Assembly (NCBI GenBank): GCA_003162555.1
Contig: PMNQ01000146.1
Span: 1 to 13,683 of the forward strand
DNA: 13,683 bases
Direction: 5' to 3'
Source: Gammaproteobacteria bacterium
Lineage (GTDB): Bacteria > Pseudomonadota > Gammaproteobacteria > Steroidobacterales > Steroidobacteraceae
Below are positions 1 through 13,000 of the stretch, piece after piece. The position numbers and the translations under genes were made by a program. A model generated the notes under the pieces. It was not told the origin of the DNA. It saw only the letters and a program-made list of their open reading frames with translations, and did no database searches. Positions within the stretch are counted from its first letter, which is position 1. Every line of letters starts with the position of its first letter.

Positions 1-200
1 TCGATGCCGACGATGCGCATGCCCTCGACCAGCGCATCATTGAGCACACGCTCAGGACTCCAGCCGCGCTTCAGGTAAATGTGCGTGGCCTGCTCGACCT
101 CGACTTTGAGCCCGTTGTACAGGTCGTCGTGCACCTGCTCGGCCAGCTCCTCGTCGTTCAAGGAGTTAAGGTCAAATTCCGCGTCGGCGTCATCGCTCAT
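1..200 (-). CDS. Corrinoid (cobalamin-binding) protein, N-terminal part, cut by window edge
   Basis: The gene reads leftward from an ATG at 198-200 and runs off the window after 66 codons. A GGGAG Shine-Dalgarno-like stretch lies a few bases upstream. The visible protein has an acidic N-terminus (MSDDADAEFDLNSL), then helical sequence with YLKRGWSPERVLNDALVEG and MRIVGI. That pattern, a helical cap ending in 'aLveGM.ivG', is typical of the B12-binding cap domain of MtbC/MttC-type corrinoid proteins and of MetH. The Rossmann-like domain with the DxHxxG cobalamin ligand would lie outside the window, so cobalamin binding is inferred. Family members shuttle methyl groups between a substrate methyltransferase and a corrinoid:tetrahydrofolate methyltransferase in the cytoplasm. 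The GbdR-like regulator upstream on the same strand suggests glycine betaine or a methylamine as substrate. A different corrinoid-domain protein remains possible. Confidence 0.8.
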   Translation of the reverse strand, partial: MSDDADAEFDLNSLNDEELAEQVHDDLYNGLKVEVEQATHIYLKRGWSPERVLNDALVEGMRIVGI

Positions 201-212
201 GATCGGTCTCCC

Positions 213-317
213 GCAAGCTTGCCAAATGGTATGTGTAGGGGGGTGCAAGCACTGGTCGCATAGCGACCGGCGCATGCCCGCAGGCGACACGGCCGGGTGG
301 CCGGCGGGAATCCGCCG
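213..317. repeat. Cluster of short inverted repeats between the regulator and corrinoid genes
   Basis: The 136-bp gap at 201-336 holds several small perfect dyads: GCAAGCTTGC at 213-222, GTGC-AA-GCAC at 243-252, GGTCGC-ATA-GCGACC at 254-268, and two overlapping GC-rich hairpins at 290-303 and 302-317. The last two lie just after the regulator stop codon and could fold in the transcript, but no T-run follows, so they are weak candidates for an intrinsic terminator. The dyad at 213-222 is only about 13 bp from the corrinoid start codon and could be an operator or a leader element. I see no convincing sigma-70 or sigma-54 promoter here. Short dyads are common by chance in GC-rich DNA, so the functional reading is weak. 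Confidence 0.35.
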
Positions 318-336
318 ATCGTGCCAGGCTGCGCAT

Positions 337-1365
337 TCAACCCAGTGCTTCCCGCAGCGGCGCGCGCGCCTGGGAGCGGGCTCCCGTGTGCGTGTGGCGA
401 ATCTGGCGCTCGGCACTGGGCGGGCAGCCAAACTGCCGGCGGTAGCATTTCGAGAAATGCGGGGGCGACTGGAAACCACACGCTGTCGTGATGTCCATGA
501 TCGGCATCGCCGTCTGCAGCAGCAGCTCGCGTGCACGCCGCAGCCGCATCTGCAGGTAGTATTTCTTTGGCACGCAGTCGAGGTGCCGTTTGAACAGGCG
601 TTCGATCTGCCGGCGTGACAATCCGGTGGCCTTCGCGATCGCATCGAGCGCCATCGGTTTCTCGATGTGCTCTTCCATGAGCTGCGCCACCTTGATCAGG
701 CCGTCGTGGCTCGCGCCCAGCTGCGCCCGCAGCGGTACGAACTGCTGGTCGCGGTCATTGCGGGCGCGATCGACGATGAACTGTTCGGCTATCAACTGCG
801 CCACGCGGGTACCCAGCTTGCCCTTGACGAGGTGCAGCATCAGGTCGAGCGGTGCGATGCCGCCGGACGCCGTGTAGCGGTCGCGATCGATCGTGAACAC
901 CTGGTTGCTCAGCATGACGCGCGGAAATTCCTCGCGCAGCGCCGAGAGATTTTCCCAGTGGATCGTGGCACGGTAGGTGTCGAGGAGCCCGGCGCGCGCG
1001 AGCGCGTAGCCGCCAGTGCACAGCGCGCCGATGCCCACGCGCCGTTCGTTGAAGCGCCGCAGCGCCCGCAGGAGCGGCGGCGTTACGCCCTCCCGCACAT
1101 CGATGCCGCCGCAAACGAACAGGATCTCGACCCGGCCCAGGCTCTCCAGCGGCACGGTCGGCGAGAGTGACGTTCCGTTGCTGGCAATCACCGGCTCGCC
1201 GTCGAGACTGGCAATCGACCACTCGTAGGCGAGCTGGCCGCTGAGGCTGTTGGCCATGCGCAGCGGCTCGACCGCGTTCGAGAGCGCGATCATCGAATAC
1301 TGCGGCAGCGTCAGGAACGCGAAGTGGCTCTTGCGAAGTACCGGGCCGGATTCCACGATTTGCAC
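337..1365 (-). CDS. GlxA/GbdR-like transcriptional regulator (DJ-1/PfpI domain + AraC HTH)
   Basis: The protein has 342 residues from a GTG start at 1363-1365, the first start codon after an in-frame TAA. Residues 12-200 form a DJ-1/PfpI (class I amidotransferase-like) domain with the nucleophile-elbow-like GALCTGG around Cys116, which in this regulator family serves as a ligand-sensing fold. Residues 222-320 form an AraC double helix-turn-helix, with GLSRRQIERLFKRHL near 248 and CGFQSPPHFSKCYRRQFG near 296. Segments such as AVEPLRMAN, VCGGI, SGGIAPLDLMLHL and RNDRDQQFVPL closely resemble Pseudomonas GbdR, the activator of glycine betaine/dimethylglycine catabolism, as I remember that sequence. 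The corrinoid gene downstream fits control of methyl-group catabolism. The cyanophycin operon is divergent, so a role there is possible but unproven. Arginine-responsive ArgR of Pseudomonas and carnitine regulator CdhR belong to the same family, so the ligand cannot be fixed from sequence. Confidence 0.88.
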   Translation of the reverse strand: MQIVESGPVLRKSHFAFLTLPQYSMIALSNAVEPLRMANSLSGQLAYEWSIASLDGEPVIASNGTSLSPTVPLESLGRVEILFVCGGIDVREGVTPPLLRALRRFNERRVGIGALCTGGYALARAGLLDTYRATIHWENLSALREEFPRVMLSNQVFTIDRDRYTASGGIAPLDLMLHLVKGKLGTRVAQLIAEQFIVDRARNDRDQQFVPLRAQLGASHDGLIKVAQLMEEHIEKPMALDAIAKATGLSRRQIERLFKRHLDCVPKKYYLQMRLRRARELLLQTAMPIMDITTACGFQSPPHFSKCYRRQFGCPPSAERQIRHTHTGARSQARAPLREALG

Positions 1366-1376
1366 CGTCGTTGGCA

Positions 1377-1392
1377 GACAGGCGAACCTGTC
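1377..1392. repeat. Perfect inverted repeat GACAGG-CGAA-CCTGTC
   Basis: A 6-bp stem with a 4-base spacer ends 11 bp before the regulator's GTG. On the minus strand the loop is TTCG, flanked by G and C, so the leader transcript could form a stable UUCG-type tetraloop hairpin next to the regulator's start codon. It could equally be a protein-binding dyad for autoregulation. The sequence is directly visible; the function is a guess. Confidence 0.4.
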
Positions 1393-1431
1393 GGATTACG
1401 ACGGTATTCTTGTCTAAAAGCGACCAGGAAG

Positions 1432-1463
1432 CAAGCCAGGCCCGTATAGCCCCAAGCCAGGCC
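1432..1463. repeat. 11-bp direct repeat CAAGCCAGGCC, two copies 21 bp apart
   Basis: Identical copies lie at 1432-1442 and 1453-1463. Start-to-start spacing is exactly 21 bp, two helical turns, so both face the same side of the helix. The second copy continues into the palindrome CCAGGCCTGG. AraC-family proteins often bind tandem same-orientation half-sites with about 21-bp periodicity, as at araI1-araI2, and an AraC-family gene starts about 70 bp to the left. This makes the pair a plausible binding site, although it is not matched to any known consensus. Confidence 0.45.
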
Positions 1464-1525
1464 TGGACGCGACAGGAGGGACGCAAACCGTCATCATTCG
1501 TCGCAGCAATGGAGAAGACCTAAGG

Positions 1526-2365
1526 ATGCCCAGCAAGAGTCCCGCAGGCGTGACGCGAGGCTGGATCGTGCCGATCGGCGGCGCCGAGAACAAGGAAAAC
1601 GACCGCCACATCCTCGAGCGCTTTGTGCGGGTGTCCGGCGGGCATGACGCCAACATCGTCGTGATCCCCACCGCCAGCCGCATGCACGAGACCGGTCAAC
1701 GCTACGAGCAGCTGTTCGCGCAGCTCGGCGCGGCGCAGGTGGCGACGATGGATTTCGACACGCGGCGCGACTGCCAGGAAGCAGGCCGGCTGCGCCGGCT
1801 CGAGGAAGCAAGCGGCATCTTCTTCACCGGCGGCAATCAGCTGCGCCTGACTACGCTGTTGGGCGGCACGCCGGTCGCGAAGATGATCCGCGCGCGCAAT
1901 GCCGCCGGCGTGGCCGTCGGCGGCACCAGCGCTGGCGCCAGCATCCTGAGCGAACACATGATCGCCTTCGGTGACGAAGGCTCCGCGGTGATCTCTGGCA
2001 GTGTGCGGCTGGCGCCGGGCCTTGGACTCACCAACCGGTTCATCATCGATCAGCATTTCCGGCAGCGTGACCGCTTAGGAAGATTGATAACTGCTCTTGC
2101 GTACAACCCGTTTGCTGTGGGAATAGGCCTGGACGAAGACACGGGCGCGTTCATCGGTCCGGACGAGACCATCGAAGTCGAGGGGAGCGGCGGTGTCACC
2201 GTCGTTGATGCATCTGAAGTGACCTACTCCTCGATCAGCGAAGTGTCCGAGGGGCAACCGGTGTGCATGCTGGGACTGCGCGTGCATATCCTCACGGCGG
2301 GAGCGACATTCAACCTGCATACGCGGCTCGCGCAGGCGGCCGGACTGGCACACGTAAAAGAATAA
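1526..2365 (+). CDS. cphB: Cyanophycinase
   Basis: The 279-residue product is a peptidase family S51 exopeptidase that releases beta-Asp-Arg dipeptides from cyanophycin. The family motifs are in order: RGWIVPIGGAENK (11-23), FFTGGNQLRL (99-108), the nucleophile elbow GGTSAGAS with Ser135 (132-139), DQHF with His177, and GLDEDTG with Glu204. These match the Ser/His/Glu catalytic set of Synechocystis CphB (Ser132, His174, Glu201 as I recall) at a constant offset of three. Length is normal and I see no signal peptide, so it should act in the cytoplasm. The ATG at 1526 has GGAGAA nine bases upstream. It is first in the operon, 30 bp before cphA, pairing polymer breakdown with synthesis. One oddity is a run of codons rare for this genome at 2075-2098. 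An isoaspartyl dipeptidase to finish degradation is not in the window. Confidence 0.95.
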   Translation: MPSKSPAGVTRGWIVPIGGAENKENDRHILERFVRVSGGHDANIVVIPTASRMHETGQRYEQLFAQLGAAQVATMDFDTRRDCQEAGRLRRLEEASGIFFTGGNQLRLTTLLGGTPVAKMIRARNAAGVAVGGTSAGASILSEHMIAFGDEGSAVISGSVRLAPGLGLTNRFIIDQHFRQRDRLGRLITALAYNPFAVGIGLDEDTGAFIGPDETIEVEGSGGVTVVDASEVTYSSISEVSEGQPVCMLGLRVHILTAGATFNLHTRLAQAAGLAHVKE

Positions 2366-2369
2366 GCCA

Positions 2370-2393
2370 GGGAACTGGCAAAGGAACTGGCAA
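2370..2393 (+). repeat. 12-bp tandem duplication carrying the cphA ribosome binding site
   Basis: Two near-identical 12-mers, GGGAACTGGCAA (2370-2381) and AGGAACTGGCAA (2382-2393), fill almost the whole gap between the cphB stop and the cphA GTG start. The AAGGA at 2381-2385, ten bases before the GTG, is the best Shine-Dalgarno. The first copy carries a weaker GGGAA farther away. The duplication may set the spacing or strength of cphA translation. Confidence 0.6.
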
Positions 2394-2395
2394 TC

Positions 2396-5232
2396 GTGCG
2401 CATCCTGGATCGATCCGTTTATGTCGGCCCCTCGCTGTATGCGCATTTCCCGGTCATCCGGCTGGAGCTCGACCTCGGCGAGCTCGAGGCCTGGCCCACC
2501 GCGCGCCTCGGCAATGCGTACATCGACGCCCTCGCCGCCGCGCTTCCCGGTCTTGCCGAACACGGCTGTTCGTATCGCGAGCCCGGCGGATTCTATCGGC
2601 GCATGCGTGAAGATGAAGGCACCTGGCTGGGGCACGTGCTCGAGCATGTCGCCATCGAGTTGCAGAACATGGCCGGCGAGGAAGTCACCTTCGGCAAGAC
2701 GCGCAGTGCGGGTTCGCCCGGCGTCTACACCGTCGTCTATGAATATGAGCAGCGCGATGAAGGCATCGCGGCCGGCGCACTCGGGCTGCGTCTGTTGTGT
2801 TCGCTGTTGCCGGAGGCGATACGCCCCGCTGGCTCGGTGCCGGAGGGCTGGAGCTGGCCCACGGCGCGCGATGAATTCATCCGCTTCGCGCAGCGCCGTG
2901 CGCTGGGACCGTCGACCGCCTCGCTGGTGCGCGCCGCCAAGGATCGCGGCATTCCCTGGCTGCGCCTGAACGACCAGTCGCTGGTGCAGCTCGGCCACGG
3001 CAAGTACCAGCAACGCATCCAGGCCACCGTGACCGGCCGCACGCCGCACATTGCCGTCGAACTCGCCAGCGACAAAGAGGAGACCAACAAGATCCTCGCG
3101 ACACTGGGGCTCCCGGTGCCGAAGCAGGAACTGGTGCAGACCGAAGCGCAGGCCGTGCGCGCCGCGCAGCGCATCGGCTTCCCGGTCGTGACAAAGCCCT
3201 ACAACGGCAATCACGGCCGCGGCATTTCGATCCGCCTGACGACTGATGCCGAAGTGGCGCAAGGCTTCCTGGTGGCGCGCGAACACTCGCGCTCGGTGAT
3301 CGTTGAGACTTTTCTCGAGGGCGATGATCACCGGCTGCTGGTGGTCAACGGCGAACTGGTGGCGGCCACGCGCCGCACGCCCGGCCATGTGGTCGGCGAC
3401 GGCACGCACGACATCACCGCGCTGATCGATATTGTCAATCAGGATCCGCGCCGCGGCGTGGGCCACGAAAAGGTCCTGACTCGCCTGGAGCTCGACGCGC
3501 AGGCTCAAAAGATGCTCGAGCGCGTGAGCATGACCGCCAGTTCGATTCCGGCTGCCGGCCAGATCGTGTTCCTGCGCTCGACGGCCAACCTGTCCACCGG
3601 CGGCACCGCGACGGATGTCACCGATGTCATCCATCCGGACAATCGCGAGATGGCCGAGCGCGCGGTGCGCGCGATCGGACTCGATGTCGGCGGCGTGGAT
3701 TTCCTCTCCAGGAACATCACCGAGAGCTACCGCAAGATTGGCGGCGGCATCTGCGAGGTCAACGCCGCGCCCGGCTTCCGCATGCACGTCGCGCCGAGCG
3801 AAGGCACACCGCGCGAGGTCGCCAAGCCGGTGATCGAAATGTTGTTCCCGGCGGGCGCGGCTTCGAAGGTGCCCATCGCTGCGGTCACCGGCACGAACGG
3901 CAAGACCACAACCGCGCGCATGCTGGCGCATATCACCAAGATGGCGGGCTTCACGCCCGGCCTGACCACGACCGATGGGGTGTACATCAATGGTCAGCGC
4001 ACCGTGCAGGGAGACATGACCGGACCGGTCTCGGCACGCATGGTGCTCGCCGATCCGCAGATCGACATCGCGGTGCTCGAAACAGCGCGTGGCGGACTGT
4101 TGCGCGCCGGCATGGGCGTGAACGAGGTCAACGTCGGCGCGGTGCTCAACGTGCAGGCCGACCACCTTGGTCTCAAGGGCATCGATACGCTCGAGCAACT
4201 TGCCGAGGTCAAGCGCGTGGTCATCGAGGTTGCCACCGACTGCGCGGTGCTCAATGCGGATGATCCGCTGGTGCTGAAGATGTCGGGCTACACTGAAGCC
4301 AAGAACATCTGCTACGTCACCATCAACCCGCATCACACGCTGGTCCGCGAGCACATCCGTGCCGGCGGGCGCGCCTGCGCGCTCGAAGCCGGCGTGAACG
4401 GGCAGATGATTGCGCTCTACGACCGCGGCAGCCACATTCCGCTGCTGTGGACACATCTGATCCCCGCCACGCTCGAAGGACGCGCGATGCACAACGTGCA
4501 GAATGCAATGTTCGCCGCGGCGATGGCGTTCTCGCTCGGCATCAAGCTGGATGCGATCCGCCAGGGACTGCGCACTTTCGATTCCACGTTCTTCCAGGCA
4601 CCCGGCCGCATGAACGTGTTCAACGAACACCCATTCAAGGTGCTGTTCGACTACGGCCACAACGCGCACGCCGTGGCCGCCATGGCCAGCCTCGCGCAGC
4701 AGCTCGATGTGGCAGGCCGGCGCATCGTGGTGCTGGCCGGCCCCGGCGACCGGCGCGACGAGGACCTGGTGGCGATCGCGCAGGCCGTCGCCGGGCGTTT
4801 CGATCACTACATCTGCCGACGCGATGACAACCTGCGCGACCGCGCGCCCGACGAAGTGCCGAAGATCATGTCGCGGGCGCTGCAGGCGGCCGGAGTTCCC
4901 GCCGCCGCGATCTCGATGATCCCGGACGAACAGGAGGCGATCGAAGCAGCGCTGCAGATGGGGGCGACTGGCGATCTGTTGCTTATTTTCGCTGACTCGC
5001 TGGTGCGCTCCTGGAAGCAGATCACCAAGTTCAGGCCCGCCGGGTCTGCGTCGGCACGCCCGGCGTCACATTTTGCTGGCAGCATGGGCGATGAGCCGCT
5101 GGCGGCGGCAGCGCCCGCAGCGGCGGGCTCCGCGCCAATGGCGCGCGCCGCGGAAGGCCAGGGTGCCGATTTCAGCCTTGAAGGGCTGATCCGCGATGAG
5201 CGCGGCGTGCGAATGGCGCCGGAGATCGAAGA

Positions 5233-5236
<4 letters not shown>
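2396..5236 (+). CDS. cphA: Cyanophycin synthetase
   Basis: The 946-residue enzyme makes multi-L-arginyl-poly-L-aspartate from Asp, Arg and ATP in the cytoplasm. Residues 1-160 are the CphA N-domain, with GHVLEHVAIE at 79-88 carrying an HxxEH motif. Residues about 160-485 are ATP-grasp: Lys267 in VTKPYNGNHGRGIS, then VIVETFLEGDDHRLL and CEVNAAPGFRMH (453-464). This part adds Asp to the backbone. Residues about 490-880 are the Mur-ligase part that adds Arg: P-loop GTNGKTT (499-505), LETARGG (561-567), QADHLG (587-592), LNADDP (619-624) and FDYGHN (751-756). All key motifs look intact. The GTG start gives the family N-terminus MRILDRSVYVGPSLY and has AAGGA ten bases upstream. Residues 881-946 extend past the usual end as an Ala/Ser-rich linker plus a charged tail. 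Bacterial homologues are usually near 870-930 residues. It lies between cphB and a Mur-ligase paralogue in one operon. Confidence 0.95.
5221..5224 (+). promoter_or_regulatory. Ribosome binding site GGAG for the Mur-ligase paralogue (supports a CTG start)
   Basis: GGAG lies inside the last codons of cphA, eight bases before the CTG at 5233-5235. The alternative GTG at 5314 has only pyrimidine- and CA-rich sequence before it and no Shine-Dalgarno. The position of this site is the main nucleotide-level argument for the non-canonical upstream start. Confidence 0.55.
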
Positions 5237-10015
<4,779 letters not shown>

Positions 10016-10031
10016 GCGGTAGCCTGAATCC

Positions 10032-13000
10032 CTACACGGCCGCGAGACGCACGGCCGCGTCCACGTCGACCGACACCAGGCGCGAAACGCCCGGCTCATT
10101 CATCGTCACACCCAGCAGCTGCGAGGCCATTTCCATGGTGGTCTTGTTGTGCGTGATGAAAATGAACTGCACGCGGCTGGACATCTCGCGCACGATGTCG
10201 CAGAAGCGGGCCACGTTGTGCTCATCGAGCGGCGCGTCGACCTCGTCGAGCAGACAGAAGGGCGCAGGGTTCAGGTCGAATATCGAGAACACCAGCGCCA
10301 CCGCCGTCAACGCCTTCTCGCCGCCCGAAAGCTGGGAGATGCTGCTGTTGCGCTTGCCCGGGGGACGCGCCATCACGGCCACACCTGCGGCGAGCGGGTC
10401 TTCACCCACCAGCTCGAGGTAAGCATGGCCGCCACCGAACAGCCGCGGGAATTTCTCCTTCAGGCCGGCGTTGACGCGGTTGAACGTGTCCTCAAAGCGC
10501 GCGCGCGTTTCCTTGTCCATGCGCTTCATGGCATCTTCGAGCGTTGTCAGCGCATCATTGACGTCCGTGTACTGCCGGTCGAGATAACTCTTGCGCTCGG
10601 ACTGCTGCTGCAGTTCGTCGATCGCCGCGAGATTGACGGGACCGAGTTTCTCGACATCGGCGCGCACCTCTTCGAGGCGCGTTTCCCAGTCGCCGACCGT
10701 CGCGTCGGCGGCCAGCGCGGCAGTGATTTCTGCCAGTTCAAAGCGAGTCTGCGCAAACTGCTCGGCGAGCGACTCCCGCCGCACGCGTGACTCCTGCGCC
10801 TGCATGCGCGCACCGTCCATCGTCGCACGCGCCGCAGCCACGCGCTGTTCGGCAGCGAAGCGTCGCTGTTCGGTTGTGCGCAACTCAAGGTCCGCGTCCT
10901 CCTGCGCCTGACGGGCGTTGGCCAGGTCGGCTTCCACCTCGACCCGGCGATCGAGCGCGCCCTGCAGGCGCGCACGCAGTTCCTGAACCGGCGCGTCGCC
11001 GTCGGCAAGCTCGGCGGTCAGCGCCTCGTGCCGCTGCACCAGCTGCGCGCGCTGCTCGAGCAGCCGCGCCGCCGTGGTCTGCATCGATTCCAGTGTCGAG
11101 CGACGGCTCTCGTTGCGGATCATCACCTCGCGCAGCGCCAGCTGCGCCGCCTGCGCCGCGCTGCGCGCCTCGCTGGTGCGCTCGCGGTGCTGCTCGCGCT
11201 CGTCGGTCAACAGCGGCTGCTGGATATCGAGCCGCTGCAATTCGGCCAGCGCGCTGTCGTGAGCGGCCTGCGCCTGCGCCAACCCCAAGCGTGCGCGCGT
11301 CAGTTCGGATTCCACTTCGCCGCGATCGCCCTCGAGACGGAGCCGCCGCAACTGTGCTTCATCCCGACGCGCCTGCATGGCGCCGAGCTGCGAGCGCAGC
11401 TCGCCATGCTCGCGGTGCGCCGCCTGGATCTGCGCCTGCGATTCATCGCGCGCGCGCTCGACTTCCTGTGCTTTGGCACGCAGTGCCGCCAGTGCAGCCT
11501 CGGCTGCCTGCAAGGCTGCCGCGGCCGTTTCGCTGTCGCGGCTTAGCTGCTTCAGTCGCTGGGCACGTTCGAGTACACCGGCATGTGGGTCACCGCCGCG
11601 CCGCAGGCGCAGCCAGTTGCGTCCGAGCCATTCGCCGGTCGGCGTGACCAGGGATTCGCCGCGTTGCAGCGTTCGCCGCTTGCGCATGGCCTCCGCAAGC
11701 GTATCGCAGGTTTGCACGCGCGCCAGCATCACCAGCGCCGCGTCCGGGCCCTGCGCGCGTGCGGCGAGCGTACCCGCTCCGCCCCCGCCCCCGCCGCTCG
11801 CGGCCGTCTCCAGGAACGAGATGGTGCCGCGCTCCAGGCGCTGCAACTCGTCGCCCAGCTGGTCGAGATCGCTGACGCAAACCGCCTCGAGGTAATCGCC
11901 CAGCACGGTTTCGACGGCATGTTCCCAACCGGCCTCGACGACCAGCGTGGCCGCGACACGCGTCGGTGCGCCATGGCCGGAACGCTGGCCGTAGTCGTCG
12001 AGCCAGGCCGCAGCGGAAGGATCCTTCTCACCGAGCGCCGCTTGCTGCAGTGCTTCGAGCGACATCAGTTCCGCACGTGTGCGGTCGCGACGTGAGCGCA
12101 GCTCCTCAAGCCGTTGTTCGCTCTCGTGCTGCTGGCCACGCAGCTGCTGTGCGTCGGCGTGCAGCGCACTGAGCCGCGATTCCAGCGCCAGCGCCTGCTC
12201 CCCGGCGGCAGCCTCACGCTGCAGCAGCGCATCGAGCGCGTCGCTGCCTTGCTGCTGGGTTACGGACTCGTGTTCGACCGTGAGGCGATCCGACTGTGCC
12301 TGCAGTCGCAGCAGCTGGCTTTCCAGCTGCTCCATGCGCGCGGCTTCCACGCCGCTCCCCTGGCGTGCCGCGCCGAGCTCACGATTGAAATTCTCCCAGC
12401 GCTCCTGCCAGGCCGCGAACTGCGCCTCGGCCTCGGCCAGTGCTCCGCTCCCCGACTGCTCGGCCGCGTGCAACGCAGCCAGCTCCGGAGCGAGCGCGGC
12501 GATTTCAGCCTGCAGCTGCGCGACGTGCTCCTGGTCGGTGACGATCTGCGCGCCGACATCGCCGAGCGTCGCTGCCGTCTGCTCCAGATCCTGGCGATGA
12601 CGGTTGCGCAGCTCGCTGGTGTGGCGGATGTTCTCCTCGGTACGCGTCACCTCGGCGCCCAGCTCGTAGTAGCGGGCCTGCACCACGCCGAGCGCAGCCC
12701 CCAGCTCGCCATGAAACTCGCGTTGCTTTTCGAGGGCGGCCTCGCAGGAGCGCTGATCGGCCAGCTCCTGTTGCATCAACAGTTCCGCTTTCTGCGTGGC
12801 GGCATCCTGCACCGCCGTGCCACCGTCGAGTTCGCGCATGCGCAGCGCCAGCAGTTCCGCGCTCATGGTGCGCTCGCGGCTGCGCAATTCCTGGTAGCGG
12901 CGCGCGGTGGCGGCCTGGCGCTGCAGATGGCGGATCTGCTTGTCCACCTCGTCGCGCAGGTCCTGCACCCGCGCCAGATTCTCGCGCGTATCGGCGATCC

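Larger units (their letters stand above)
1366..1525. promoter_or_regulatory. Divergent intergenic region between the regulator gene and cphB
   Basis: These 160 bp must hold the promoters of the cyanophycin operon (rightward) and the GbdR-like regulator (leftward). It is more AT-rich around 1401-1420 (ACGGTATTCT TGTCTAAAAG) than its surroundings, which suggests promoter DNA. The candidate hexamers are weak: TATTCT at 1405-1410 and TATAGC at 1445-1450 on the plus strand, each without a good -35 partner. It contains a perfect hairpin at 1377-1392, an 11-bp direct repeat at 1432-1463 and a 10-bp palindrome CCAGGCCTGG at 1457-1466, listed separately. The cphB ribosome binding site is GGAGAA at 1511-1516, nine bases before the ATG. 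No start site can be assigned. Confidence 0.6.

Noticed and set aside
302..317. GC-rich hairpin after the regulator stop as an intrinsic terminator
   Set aside because: The stem is only 6 bp and no T-run follows on the minus strand. I keep it only as part of the listed inverted-repeat cluster.
79..618. A plus-strand open frame across the left intergenic gap
   Set aside because: It is antisense to the corrinoid and regulator genes, Cys/Ser/Arg-rich, and shows no domain or ribosome binding site.
755..1486. A 243-codon minus-strand open frame overlapping the regulator gene
   Set aside because: It is another frame of the GbdR-like regulator, Arg-rich and without family motifs.
2075..4807. A 910-codon open frame on the minus strand, antisense to cphB and cphA
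   Set aside because: Its length comes from GC-rich codon bias on the coding strand. The translation is rich in His, Arg, Asp and Ala with no recognisable domain, while the plus strand encodes full CphB and CphA motifs over the same bases.
10016..10099. Extended N-terminus of ZipA overlapping smc
   Set aside because: It would place 28 Arg/Cys-rich residues before the membrane anchor and overlap the end of smc; the ATG at 10013-10015 gives the expected ZipA topology.
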